From positions 310,001 to 374,000 of the forward strand of contig NZ_CP004403.1 in assembly GCF_000730245.1 (NCBI RefSeq): a stretch of DNA of 64,000 nucleotides. The letters run 5' to 3'. Each line of letters begins with the position of its first letter. The stretch's first letter is position 1. This document shows positions 8,305 through 17,910 of the stretch, piece after piece. Source of the DNA: an endosymbiont of Acanthamoeba sp. UWC8. Lineage in GTDB: Bacteria > Pseudomonadota > Alphaproteobacteria > Rickettsiales > Midichloriaceae. The position numbers were made by a program, and so were the translations under genes. Below the pieces are notes generated by a model, which was not told the origin of the DNA, did not search any database, and was given only the letters and a program-made list of their open reading frames with translations.

Positions 8305-11145
8305 TTATTTCAAACGTTTCCTTAAGACGGATTCTTTATCCAATTGGTTATATTCCTCTGCTGCATCGGCTATATTACCGATTGACCTGGAGCGTATATT
8401 TACATATTCGGTTAACTTTGCAAGATCTCTTGTGGTTGTAAGGTTGGACATTGCGCCCTTACTTGTAAATTGAAACTCAATAGGAGTCGGCCTATTTATC
8501 GGTATAAACGAAAATTTTATAATACTATTTATTATGTTATTATATATATCATATTTAGCAGCAAATGCACCCCCTACCCGGTTGTTCTCAAGCGTGAAGT
8601 CCTCAAAGCTTGCTATACCGTTATTTACTTTTATTCTGCCTTTCACCTTATCAAATAAGCTTTCTCCATATTTAGCATAATAATCAAGCCGTTTTAATTT
8701 ATCATTAACAGGAGTAGCAAGTTCAGGGATATTTACTAACTGCCCAACATCAAAACCCTTAATCCCCACCTTTTTAGCTAATAATTCAACACTGCCTTGC
8801 ATATTGGATACTAAAGAAGGCATGTTCATTCCGCTACTGCTTACTGAACCGCTCGCACTTAAATATCCCGACATATTGTTTACTCCGGTAAAACTTTCCA
8901 TTAGTTTCCCGGGGTTAACATTATATAAAGCGAGAGAAAAGCTAACACTTGGTACAGGAGATAAAACGGCAACATTACCTCTAATGCTAGTTTGACCGTC
9001 AAAAACTCTTGCATTCAGCTTATCAATTATGATAAGACCGTTATTTAGCGTGCTTAAAAACTCAACATCACTTGCATTAAATTCATCATTAATAAATTTG
9101 TTTGCTTTCAGTTCTATGCTTCCTTCATGATTATTAGCGCTAAAGAAATTAAATCCGCTAACTATAGCATCCTCTTCTTTTTTATCGTATAAGCTACTTT
9201 TACTTTCTTTTTCCTGATTTCGGAAATGAACTACTAAGGCTTCTCGTAGTGAAGCTTGAGAAGGTAGAACATAATTTAAAAATTTTGTATCTAAAGAATC
9301 AAAGTTAAAATTTAAGTTTATAGTCGGTTTAAACGACGGTAAAGATAAATTTACCCTTCCATCAAAATCTGCAAATTCAGACTTTGCGGCAATTTTGTTT
9401 AAAGCAAGTAGATTAGGAGATATCCCCAGTGAAAAATCAAAATTATTATATTTATATTTATTTAAAGTAAACTCATCTACGGTAATATCAAAATTTACAT
9501 TCCCGCTAAATTTTCTAAGCCACTTATAATCATCCGTATTTTTAGAATAAACATCACCGGTTTTATCATAATCACTAATGTAAAATTTCGTGACTAGGTC
9601 ACTTAGCATTTTATCGAGGTTAAAATAATCACCGTCTACTTTATTAAATCTTAGCCCTGTATAAAGGCTAACTTTTTCCTTATCCCCATTACGCGCGCTT
9701 AAAGAACCCACGAAAAGTAAATTATCTAAAGCTGCCTTTATATCCACCAATTTAAAATTATTAGGAATTAATTCAGCTTGAGATTTAATAATAAACTTTT
9801 TGAAGGAATATAATTTATCATTATCCTTATCAATGTTTAACCAACCTAAAAATTTTGGAAAATCATTAGAAACAAATTCCAGATCACCGATAAATTTTGG
9901 CCTAATTGTGTTGTTAGTTATTATTCCTTTCAAGTTTAACTCACTACTACCAGGAAGCTTAAATTCAAAAGTATTAAGAGAAATATCGCCCGCAAAGGAA
10001 TCAAAATCAAATATTAAATTTGTTATAAGCTCTGAATTTACAGTTAAAGAATTGATTTTAAAGTTAAAGAAAAGATCAATACTATTAAAAATTTCAGTAT
10101 TAAAATAGCTCAACAATCCATAAACTATCTCCTGTAGCTTGACTGAGGTTGCGGTATCTTTATTTTCCCATAAGGCAAATTTATCTAAATTAATATTATC
10201 CGCCGTAATATCTATATTAGATTCAATATTCGGGTAAAACTCAGTTTTAGAATTTATAATAATATTTTTAATATTATTGGAATTTATAGTTAGTTTTTTA
10301 ATATTGAGATATTTTCTACTTGCTTCAACCTCACCTGCTATACTTAAATTCTCTTTACTTAAAAGAGTTTTTATATATTGAGAGCTTGAAAAATGCTGGC
10401 TAAACTTCTCTACATCAGTAACTTTAGCAGTAATATTCCCGGCAAGTTTGGGTTCTGAAATTAAATTCTCTAATTTACCTGCGAAGCTTATTTCTCCGGT
10501 TTTATCATATAATCTTACTGCTGCTTGGTCAGAAGAACCTTGAGCATCCACAGCATCAAAAGTTGCTGTAAAGTTTATCGGTTTATGATTGATCTCAAAA
10601 TCACTCTCAAGTTCAATATTTTTAGAGAACCAGCCATCCTTGCTAAGTTTTAAGTTTAACTTCTCTAATACTCCTTTTTCCACCTTATCTTTTGTAGAAC
10701 TTAAAACATCAATTGATGAGTTTGTTATAACAAAGCTATTTAAATCCAACTTTTCGTTTAATTTATTTTCTTTAAAATTTTCTAAAATATTAGTTAGGTT
10801 AAATTCCCCGTTATTTAAGTGCAGCTTTTTAAATTTAGCTTGTCCTAAAGAATTCGGTAGTGATAAAAGACCGGAATATATTTTGACTCTAGAAACTTTA
10901 GTAAGTAAAGCGTTCTTATTATTATTAATTGCTACTTTTTCCAGCTCCACATGGGGAAGCGGGAATATCTTATATCTTATATTACCGTTAATTTTTACTT
11001 TTAGATTAAATTGTTCTTTAAAAACTTTTTCAACTACTTCTTTATATTGATTGAAAGCAATAAAATATGTAGCAAACTCTAAAACTCCTAACACAATAAA
11101 TATGATAAGCAAAAACTTAATAATTTTACTTGCTAAAGTTTTCAA
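8305..11145 (-). CDS. AsmA family protein
   Basis: AsmA/TamB-like proteins are inner-membrane-anchored periplasmic bridges thought to move phospholipids towards the outer membrane. The 946-residue product has an N-terminal anchor at about residues 9-28 (IIKFLLIIFIVLGVLEFATY), then the characteristic opening, a Y.EVVEKVFKEQFNLKVKINGNI-type stretch leading into PLPHVELEKVAI. Long beta-rich, low-complexity N/K/S/L sequence follows, with a C-terminal AsmA-like region near 780-900 (SGSVSSSGMNM, GSVELLAKKVGIKGFDVGQL, FEDFTLENNRVG). The start codon is TTG, supported by AGGGG seven bases upstream; no in-frame ATG lies near it. It stands alone, flanked by poorly characterised genes. Confidence 0.8.
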   Translation of the reverse strand: MKTLASKIIKFLLIIFIVLGVLEFATYFIAFNQYKEVVEKVFKEQFNLKVKINGNIRYKIFPLPHVELEKVAINNNKNALLTKVSRVKIYSGLLSLPNSLGQAKFKKLHLNNGEFNLTNILENFKENKLNEKLDLNSFVITNSSIDVLSSTKDKVEKGVLEKLNLKLSKDGWFSKNIELESDFEINHKPINFTATFDAVDAQGSSDQAAVRLYDKTGEISFAGKLENLISEPKLAGNITAKVTDVEKFSQHFSSSQYIKTLLSKENLSIAGEVEASRKYLNIKKLTINSNNIKNIIINSKTEFYPNIESNIDITADNINLDKFALWENKDTATSVKLQEIVYGLLSYFNTEIFNSIDLFFNFKINSLTVNSELITNLIFDFDSFAGDISLNTFEFKLPGSSELNLKGIITNNTIRPKFIGDLEFVSNDFPKFLGWLNIDKDNDKLYSFKKFIIKSQAELIPNNFKLVDIKAALDNLLFVGSLSARNGDKEKVSLYTGLRFNKVDGDYFNLDKMLSDLVTKFYISDYDKTGDVYSKNTDDYKWLRKFSGNVNFDITVDEFTLNKYKYNNFDFSLGISPNLLALNKIAAKSEFADFDGRVNLSLPSFKPTINLNFNFDSLDTKFLNYVLPSQASLREALVVHFRNQEKESKSSLYDKKEEDAIVSGFNFFSANNHEGSIELKANKFINDEFNASDVEFLSTLNNGLIIIDKLNARVFDGQTSIRGNVAVLSPVPSVSFSLALYNVNPGKLMESFTGVNNMSGYLSASGSVSSSGMNMPSLVSNMQGSVELLAKKVGIKGFDVGQLVNIPELATPVNDKLKRLDYYAKYGESLFDKVKGRIKVNNGIASFEDFTLENNRVGGAFAAKYDIYNNIINSIIKFSFIPINRPTPIEFQFTSKGAMSNLTTTRDLAKLTEYVNIRSRSIGNIADAAEEYNQLDKESVLRKRLK

Positions 11146-11398
11146 GATTAACCCCTGGAACGTTGAAATAGTTGTATATATTATTATTTAATATTAAAGC
11201 TGCTCAAGAGAATGGTCAACAAAAAACCCTTTTCTACTTTTTATAGTTTAAAAAAAGCTCTTTTTAAATAAGCTTAAGAATAATAGTTAATTTTTTAAAA
11301 CTACTGCTAACCGGCACAGTCGTAAAACATATAACCTAACTAGCTTTCAATATCATACACCTCCTGCAAGCACCATAGGAGATGCAACTGTTGTTATA

Positions 11399-13375
11399 TT
11401 ATTTACCTGCATGCCTGCAATTTTTCATTTCAATTCTCTCACACCAATTTCTGTTATCATTCTCTCCCGCAAGGTTATATTTTATTGCATCAATTAAGGG
11501 GCGTTCGTAAATATTATTTAACAACTTACTTTTACCCGGGTTTCTTGCTGCTACTACTGAATTTAACGGAGCTTTGCTGATATCTTTTGCTAATTCGCAT
11601 GCCAAAGAGGTGGAAATATTTAGCTTATCTTCGGCATTAAACTCAAATTTTTGATCTTTGTTAAATTTCTCAATAAGCACACTGCCCAAGGCAGAGTAAG
11701 TAATTGCAAGAACTTTAGCTTGGTTCTTTTCATCTAATTTTATACTATGGTCATTTTCTAATGCTTTGAAAGTTTCACTTAATATTTCCTCAATTTGCTT
11801 AACTTGGACAGTAATTAAATATTCACTCTCAGCATCCTTAATAATAAGACGCCTAGCATATAAACTCCTAATCACATCTTCTAAGCGCTCGACAATCTCC
11901 CTTTCATTAGTCTCAATATTTCTTATGTTAGTATATAAATTATAAAACACATAGGAAGTTAATAATGAGCCGCAAGCAAGCAAATATCTAAATACTACCG
12001 AATAATTATTATCAAAAGCTAAAGGATTATAGATTGCTAACCCGGCGGAGGCTGAGCAGAAAATTTTATATATACATTGCGCAACAGTACCGCTATTTAA
12101 GTATTTATTATACAACCCTTGATTAAGTGAAAAGTTTATAGGCTGAGAACCGGACTTAGACTCTCCTAAGAATTTATCATATATTTTACTTTTATTTTTA
12201 TAAATTTTTTGCGATCCCTTAGGTAAGTTTTCCTCATTGCCCCGGCTCTTTGCAGTCGCTTCACTTAACTCTCCCTCCTCATACTCATCCTCGGAGAATT
12301 CTATATTATAGCTTAGTTCTTCGCTTGCATCATATTTGTGATCCGATAATTCTCCCGCATGTCGGCTCCACCTCTCGCTTATTTCCCCCTCAGCATTTTC
12401 TGCCTCGGAATAGCTGCTAATTTCGAACCTCCCTTTTTCACTACCGTCTCTTAAGCTTTCTTTTGATGCTTCCTTCTCTTTACCTTTACTTTTAGCATCA
12501 TCTTCATCTTCAGAATGTTGCTTTATGGCTCTTATGGACTCATTAGACGGCTTTTTAACTTGGTTATCTTTAGTCATAACCTCATCAATAATAATTAAAA
12601 AATTTTCTATACTCGGTGTTAACTTCAGCTGTGCATGATTTGGTTTATGCGCGCGAACTAGATTAGATACATAAGATCTTTTATTAATAGTGGAGGCGAT
12701 AATCTCCGCAAATTCTTCCGCTATCCGTTCACAGTGGTCGTTATCAAAAGCTAATAAGCCTAGGCTGCCCTGATTTAACAAATATTTATTAAATGCAATC
12801 AACATGTTTAAAGTGTATTCAGTAACTCTAAAATCATTCAAGCAATTTATATTCTTTACTCCTTTTAGAGTTAAAGCTTTTTCCAATGCTTTTGCGATAG
12901 TATCTCCTACTAGTTTATATGGTCGCTCAACTTGGTTTTCTATATCTCCTTCTTCATTAGCCGAGTACTTATCAATTTCCTGGAAGGTCTGTTTAAGCTC
13001 TGAATATAGCTTTTTATTTTTTCTGCAGTTTATATCGATTGCATGCGTATATTGATATATACTATGGCTTAAGGAAGTCGACACGGTAAAAATTAAGTTA
13101 TTAAGCGCTTGGATCCCTTTATCATAGCTCTCATCATCCTCGTCAGTAAAAAGTATAATCCCTTGATTGCCGAATATCTTGGAGAATGATATTGCAGCAA
13201 TAAATACACTGATTATTTGTAGCGGAATACTCTGCCAAGCAAAAGTTCCTACCTTTTTAATCAACCTATTTTGCATCCAACCTTTTATGTCATTTAATTC
13301 TTTATTTTCCTCACCTGATGTCCCCACCTCTTGAGTAAAATATGAATTCACAATATCTTTCCATTTGTGCTGCAC
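11399..13375 (-). CDS. hypothetical membrane protein with acidic low-complexity centre, 658 residues
   Basis: No family recognised. Hydrophobic segments lie near residues 44-66 (FAWQSIPLQIISVFIAAISF) and again at about 430-485, where two likely helices (FCSASAGLAIYNPLAF; YLLACGSLLTSYVFYNLY) form a hairpin. Between them, residues about 285-385 are highly charged and disordered, with S/E/D-rich runs such as EGEISERWSRHAGELSDHKY. The C-terminal 170 residues are helical and soluble. The start is GTG, supported by GGGAGGG just upstream. Architecture and lack of relatives known to me suggest a lineage-specific membrane protein; an effector role is possible but unproven. Confidence 0.55.
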   Translation of the reverse strand: MQHKWKDIVNSYFTQEVGTSGEENKELNDIKGWMQNRLIKKVGTFAWQSIPLQIISVFIAAISFSKIFGNQGIILFTDEDDESYDKGIQALNNLIFTVSTSLSHSIYQYTHAIDINCRKNKKLYSELKQTFQEIDKYSANEEGDIENQVERPYKLVGDTIAKALEKALTLKGVKNINCLNDFRVTEYTLNMLIAFNKYLLNQGSLGLLAFDNDHCERIAEEFAEIIASTINKRSYVSNLVRAHKPNHAQLKLTPSIENFLIIIDEVMTKDNQVKKPSNESIRAIKQHSEDEDDAKSKGKEKEASKESLRDGSEKGRFEISSYSEAENAEGEISERWSRHAGELSDHKYDASEELSYNIEFSEDEYEEGELSEATAKSRGNEENLPKGSQKIYKNKSKIYDKFLGESKSGSQPINFSLNQGLYNKYLNSGTVAQCIYKIFCSASAGLAIYNPLAFDNNYSVVFRYLLACGSLLTSYVFYNLYTNIRNIETNEREIVERLEDVIRSLYARRLIIKDAESEYLITVQVKQIEEILSETFKALENDHSIKLDEKNQAKVLAITYSALGSVLIEKFNKDQKFEFNAEDKLNISTSLACELAKDISKAPLNSVVAARNPGKSKLLNNIYERPLIDAIKYNLAGENDNRNWCERIEMKNCRHAGK

Positions 13376-13495
13376 GGTTCCCTCCCCTTACCTCTTTTTA
13401 TAAGCTTGTATTCATGCAGATAAATACAGCTTCCCCAATATCATATTATGCAGTTTAAAATAATTGCAACAAATTAATTTAGAAAAAAATTATTG

Positions 13496-14773
13496 TTATT
13501 CTGAATTAGCCAAAAGCACATCACCGGCAAGATATAAAGAGCCGCAAACTAAAATCCTTGCAGGAGCAGAAGAAGAGCTTATACAATAACTAACAGCTTC
13601 TTTTAATGACTCTGCGGCAAATGAGGAGAATCCTAATTTCTCCGCAGCTACCGCGATTCTCTCCGGCCTCTCGGCAAGCGGTTCGGATTTTACCTCCACC
13701 CCGACTACGCATTCCACTTTATCCTTAAAATGCATTAAAAATGATTCTACATCTCTATTTCTCGTCCGGCCGTTAATTAAGTAAATTGGTTTATCCTTCC
13801 ACTTTTCCATCATTAGCGAAAGCATCTGTGCACCTGCGTTGTTATGAGCTCCGTCTACCCATAATTCCCAATCTCGGGGCAACATTTTAACTAATACTCC
13901 GCTTGTTATATTTTGCAGACGTGCCGGCCATTTAGTTTTAGCAAGCCCGTTAATAATATTTTTATAAGTAATATCAAACCCTTCCAGATATTGTAAGGCT
14001 GCGATCACTGCACTTGCATTGATTATTTGGTGGTAGCCCTCTAATGCAGGAAGCGGGAAGTCATACTCTCCATCTTCATCAATAAAACTAAAATGATCTT
14101 TTTCACCTCTAAAATTCCAGTGCTCACCACACGCAAATAAAGGAGCATCTAATTCTTCACACCTGTTTTTTATTACCCTGTAAGCTTCTTTCGGCTGCCA
14201 CCCTACTATGCAAGGACAATTGTTTTTTATAATACCTGCCTTTTCATAAGCTATCTTACCAATCGTATCACCCAAATATTCCATATGATCATCAGAAATT
14301 GGAGTAATTATGCTAAGTAGCGGGTTATCAATCACATTAGTAGCATCAAGCCTTCCTCCCATCCCGGTTTCAAGCAATACAATATCAGCCGGAACTTTTG
14401 CAAAAGCTAAGAAGGCTGCAACCGTGGTACCTTCAAAGAATGTTACCCCTAAATCTCCGGCGGCAATTCTGGTTTCTTCCATTATTTGATATAAATATTC
14501 ATCGCTGATCTCCTCGCCTGCTATAGTTATTCTTTCATTAAACCTTACTAAATGGGGAGAGATATATCTATGCACTTTATACCCTGCATCTTCTAGAATC
14601 GCCTTTAGGTAAGCAATGGTAGAACCTTTACCGTTCGTACCTGCTATATGTATCACGGGAGGAAGATGTTTATGAGGATTACCAAGCTTATTTAAAAGCT
14701 CTCTTACTCTTTCTAAACCTAAGTCTATCGGCTTTTTACCGTAAGGTATCGGCCAATGCGGCATTTTAACCAT
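13496..14773 (-). CDS. folC: dihydrofolate synthase / folylpolyglutamate synthase
   Basis: Mur-ligase-family enzyme that adds glutamate to dihydropteroate and to tetrahydrofolate. The 425-residue protein has HIAGTNGKGSTIAYL (ATP loop, near residues 42-56), YISPHLVRFNERI near 74-86, the METGMGGRLDATN-type segment (here LLETGMGGRLDATNVI) near 136, and VDGAHNNAGAQM near 309. Two possible ATGs lie close together (MVKM); the first is used here. It diverges from kdsA, about 80 bases apart. A 5-formyl-THF cyclo-ligase at 26 kb acts in the same folate pool. Confidence 0.93.
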   Translation of the reverse strand: MVKMPHWPIPYGKKPIDLGLERVRELLNKLGNPHKHLPPVIHIAGTNGKGSTIAYLKAILEDAGYKVHRYISPHLVRFNERITIAGEEISDEYLYQIMEETRIAAGDLGVTFFEGTTVAAFLAFAKVPADIVLLETGMGGRLDATNVIDNPLLSIITPISDDHMEYLGDTIGKIAYEKAGIIKNNCPCIVGWQPKEAYRVIKNRCEELDAPLFACGEHWNFRGEKDHFSFIDEDGEYDFPLPALEGYHQIINASAVIAALQYLEGFDITYKNIINGLAKTKWPARLQNITSGVLVKMLPRDWELWVDGAHNNAGAQMLSLMMEKWKDKPIYLINGRTRNRDVESFLMHFKDKVECVVGVEVKSEPLAERPERIAVAAEKLGFSSFAAESLKEAVSYCISSSSAPARILVCGSLYLAGDVLLANSE

Positions 14774-14855
14774 ATATTTTTAAGATAAAAATGATTGTTT
14801 CTCATATAAATGCTAGTTATATTATAGGACAAAATAAGTAGCTATAGAAAACTTT

Positions 14856-15695
14856 ATGCAACAAAAAAGAATTAAGTTAGGGAATTTTGAGATAGGGAAT
14901 GATCTTCCGTTTACCTTAATTGCAGGTCCTTGCCAAATGGAATCAAGAGATCATGCGATGAAAACTGCAGAGGAAATTTGCAGTATTGCAAAAAGGTTAA
15001 ATATTAATGTGATATATAAAACTTCTTTTGATAAAGCTAATCGCACATCACTTAGCGCTCAAAGAGGTATAGGATTAGAAAAAGCTTTACCGATATTTGC
15101 CGAAATAAAAGACACTTTCGGCTGCCCGGTTATAACTGATGTTCACTCCGAGTTTCAATGCGAGATCCTTTCTCAAGTTATTGACGTACTGCAAATTCCG
15201 GCTTTTCTATGCAGACAAACGGATTTATTAATTGCAGCCGGAAATACTGGAAAAGTTATTAACGTTAAAAAAGGACAGTTTTTAGCTCCTTGGGATATGA
15301 AAAACGTTGCAGATAAGATAGCTTCCACGGGCAATGAGAACATTATGCTTTGCGAGCGCGGGGCAAGTTTCGGTTATAATAGATTGGTAAGTGATATGCG
15401 TGCACTTCCTATAATGGCGACAACCGGCTACCCGGTTATATTTGATGCCACTCATTCCATACAAGAACCCGGAGGAGCAGGCGCACAAAGCGGCGGGCAA
15501 AGAGAATTCGTAAAAGTTTTAGCAAGAGCTGCGGTTGCAGTTGGAGTAGCGGGCGTATTCCTAGAAACCCATCCTGATCCTGATAATGCGCCCAGTGACG
15601 GGATGTGCATGATTCACTTGCATAAACTTGAGGCAATTCTTAAAGAGCTGATTCAATTTGATAATATTGCAAAACAATATCCTTCCAATTACTGA
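14856..15695 (+). CDS. kdsA: 3-deoxy-8-phosphooctulonate synthase
   Basis: Condenses arabinose 5-phosphate with phosphoenolpyruvate to Kdo 8-phosphate. Its presence implies that the organism retains Kdo, and so some lipooligosaccharide core, unlike lineages that lost LPS. The 279-residue protein shows LIAGPCQMES near residue 22, YKTSFDKANRTS near 54, ITDVHSE near 95, LCRQTDLL near 118, CERGASFGYN near 169 and FDATHSIQEPGG near 195, all KdsA hallmarks. It ends three bases before smpB, so the two are likely co-transcribed. Confidence 0.95.
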   Translation: MQQKRIKLGNFEIGNDLPFTLIAGPCQMESRDHAMKTAEEICSIAKRLNINVIYKTSFDKANRTSLSAQRGIGLEKALPIFAEIKDTFGCPVITDVHSEFQCEILSQVIDVLQIPAFLCRQTDLLIAAGNTGKVINVKKGQFLAPWDMKNVADKIASTGNENIMLCERGASFGYNRLVSDMRALPIMATTGYPVIFDATHSIQEPGGAGAQSGGQREFVKVLARAAVAVGVAGVFLETHPDPDNAPSDGMCMIHLHKLEAILKELIQFDNIAKQYPSNY

Positions 15696-15697
15696 TT

Positions 15698-16177
15698 ATG
15701 AGCGAATTTGATAAAAACATCAGAAAGATTATTACCGAAAATAGAAGAGCTTATCATGAATATTTCATCGAGGAACTTTATGAGGCGGGAATAGTTTTAA
15801 CCGGCAGTGAAGCTAAATCCTTAAGATGTGGGAAAGCAAGTATCGTTGAGTGTCATATCTCAGAAGATAAAGGTGAGTTATTTATCCACGGATCATATAT
15901 TCCGGAATACGATAAAGCGAAGTTATATAATCACTACCCGAGAAGGCCGAGAAAGCTATTGCTCCATTCCCGCGAAATAAAAAAATTAACCGGGCTCATT
16001 CAGCGAAAAGGGTATACGGTAGTACCGCTCAAATTTTATTTCAATCTTAAAAATAAAGCAAAATTGTTAATTGCAGCTGTAAAGGGCAAGAAACTCCATG
16101 ATAAAAGGGAAACCATCAAACAAAGAGAATGGGACAGACAAAAAGCCAGGGTTTTGAAAGATAGCGGTAATATTTAA
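15698..16177 (+). CDS. smpB: SsrA-binding protein SmpB
   Basis: Binds tmRNA and delivers it to stalled ribosomes for trans-translation. The 159-residue product has the OB-fold core with NRRAYHEYFIEELYEAGIVL near the start, TGSEAKSLRCGKASI near 36-50, HSREIKKLTGLIQRKGYTVV near 92-111, and the C-terminal basic tail KLHDKRETIKQREWDRQKAR that inserts into the ribosome. It follows kdsA in the same direction. The tmRNA gene itself is not in this window. Confidence 0.95.
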   Translation: MSEFDKNIRKIITENRRAYHEYFIEELYEAGIVLTGSEAKSLRCGKASIVECHISEDKGELFIHGSYIPEYDKAKLYNHYPRRPRKLLLHSREIKKLTGLIQRKGYTVVPLKFYFNLKNKAKLLIAAVKGKKLHDKRETIKQREWDRQKARVLKDSGNI

Positions 16178-16247
16178 GACTCATTATATTAATTAAAAAA
16201 AACAAAATTGTCATCATACATATTATAAAAACTAAATTTCTGATCAA

Positions 16248-17255
16248 TTAAGAATATAATTCTAAAACCTTGAATAATTCTCCCATCTGCTCTTTATCAA
16301 CTAATCTACCTAATTCGGATTGTATTTTCTTTTTGTCCGCTCCGTTTTTTATTAGCTGCTCTGCGCGGAACTCAATCCCGCACTTTCTTAGAAATTCCCC
16401 TTGAGTGCTAAATAGACACTGTAATTCTTCTCTTTTGAATATATTTATAAGTGAGCTAAAATCCACATGAGATGTTAAATCCGAGTTACCAATATTATGA
16501 AAAATATCACGGTAAGCATTATCTTTCATTGCTTGTAATGTGCTTATAAAAGGTGGATTTAGATAACCGTAATCAATTATTAACGCCGCCCCTCCATAAT
16601 TTTTTAAACAAGTAGTGATTTTATTTGCATATGATTCTCTTACTGGTGAAACTTCTATAATATCCTCTGCTTTGCATTCAATATCCAACTGAATTTCTGC
16701 TCCTAAAGGCATTAATATGAATTCATTTTCTTTTAGAGTAACATATATTTCTCTAAAACCATGTCTAACTTTAATAAACTGCTTTATAGGCAAGGCATCA
16801 AAAAATTCGTTATTAATAATTATATTATAGCAAGGTTCAAGATTCTCTATATCCTTAAGCCATATAAAATTATAATTATGTCGGGAGAGCTTTTGTCGTT
16901 GAATTGATTTTAAGCTTTCGCTGGTTTCTACCATATAAATTTTTTGTATATCCTCACCGAACTCTCCAATGTGCTTAGTACCTCGCAGTAAGTCATCCAT
17001 AAGAGTTCCTCTGCCCCCGCCGATTTCAACTAGATTAAATTTAGGCTTACCTAAATTAATCCACGCATTAACACACCATATCCCGATTATTTCTCCGAAC
17101 ATCTGACTTATCTCGGGCGCGGTAATAAAATCGCCTTTTTTACCAAAGGGGTCACGCGTATTATAATAATAAGAAATGCATAAGCTCATAAATTGATCAA
17201 GCGGAATACCTTGATTCGAATGAATCAGACTCCTTATTCTCTCATTCGGATTCAT
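16248..17255 (-). CDS. MidA/NDUFAF7-type SAM-dependent methyltransferase
   Basis: Homologue of the mitochondrial complex I assembly factor NDUFAF7 (MidA), which methylates an arginine on a complex I subunit. The 335-residue protein begins PNERIRSLIHSNQGIPLDQFM, then YYNTRDPFGKKGDFITAPEISQMFGE, the family signature. A SAM-binding strand, FNLVEIGGGRGTLMDDLL, lies near residue 95, and NNEFFDALPIKQF near 149. It overlaps the end of hdaA by 14 bases. With nuoG and an NDUFS4-like gene also in the window, it fits a role in complex I. Confidence 0.88.
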   Translation of the reverse strand: MNPNERIRSLIHSNQGIPLDQFMSLCISYYYNTRDPFGKKGDFITAPEISQMFGEIIGIWCVNAWINLGKPKFNLVEIGGGRGTLMDDLLRGTKHIGEFGEDIQKIYMVETSESLKSIQRQKLSRHNYNFIWLKDIENLEPCYNIIINNEFFDALPIKQFIKVRHGFREIYVTLKENEFILMPLGAEIQLDIECKAEDIIEVSPVRESYANKITTCLKNYGGAALIIDYGYLNPPFISTLQAMKDNAYRDIFHNIGNSDLTSHVDFSSLINIFKREELQCLFSTQGEFLRKCGIEFRAEQLIKNGADKKKIQSELGRLVDKEQMGELFKVLELYS

Positions 17256-17901
17256 CGGCTAAGTTCTCGGGCATATATTTTTCTAAAACTTTTTTAACCA
17301 GAGGAGCAGTAATTTCTCGCTTTTGCTCTAGAGAAAGCTTATCAATATTTTCAACCAATCTTTTTATATATTCAAAGCTTCGTTCGGTACGAGTAAAAAT
17401 ATACTCCATTACATCTGAGGAAACAATTAGCTGCCGATCAGAAAAATGCCTCATCAATAAAGCTCTTAAAAGCCCATCATCCGGCCTCTTTATAATCACT
17501 TTAGCGGTTGCGTTAATTCTCGACTGCAAATCTTTTAAATTATACCTGGGCAAAAACTCTGCCGTTATAAGCAATCTTATTGAATGCTCCTTAGCAAGAT
17601 TAATTTTATGAAACAGCTGATTTTCATCTCCAAATTGCTCAATATCTTCTAATATCCAAGCTTTAGCTTTAAGATTAAGCTCTTCATCATCATAACTTAT
17701 AAATTCACCCCCTGCTTCTTTAGCAAATATTTTAGCTAAATGGCTTTTTCCCCCTCCTTCAGAACCTAGTATAAGCATTCTATATTCAGGCCATGTCTGA
17801 AAACTTTTTATAGCCTTATAAGCTTCAAGGTTACAGTAAGAGATAATAAAATTCTCTTCAGTAAATTCTTTTTCATGAATAAATTTAAAGGTAAATTGCA
17901 T
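17242..17901 (-). CDS. hdaA: DnaA-related regulatory protein HdaA
   Basis: AAA+ protein related to the ATPase domain of DnaA but lacking its DNA-binding C-terminus; in alphaproteobacteria HdaA helps inactivate DnaA after replication starts. The 219-residue product has a Walker A loop, GSEGGGKS (residues 46-53), a Walker B-like AWILEDIEQF near 87, and a sensor region LPRYNLKDLQSRINATAKVII near 119. A clear sliding-clamp motif at the N-terminus is not obvious; FTFKF may be a weak version. It overlaps the MidA-type gene and follows the AEC transporter closely. Confidence 0.8.
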   Translation of the reverse strand: MQFTFKFIHEKEFTEENFIISYCNLEAYKAIKSFQTWPEYRMLILGSEGGGKSHLAKIFAKEAGGEFISYDDEELNLKAKAWILEDIEQFGDENQLFHKINLAKEHSIRLLITAEFLPRYNLKDLQSRINATAKVIIKRPDDGLLRALLMRHFSDRQLIVSSDVMEYIFTRTERSFEYIKRLVENIDKLSLEQKREITAPLVKKVLEKYMPENLADESE

Positions 17902-17910
17902 AATCCACCG

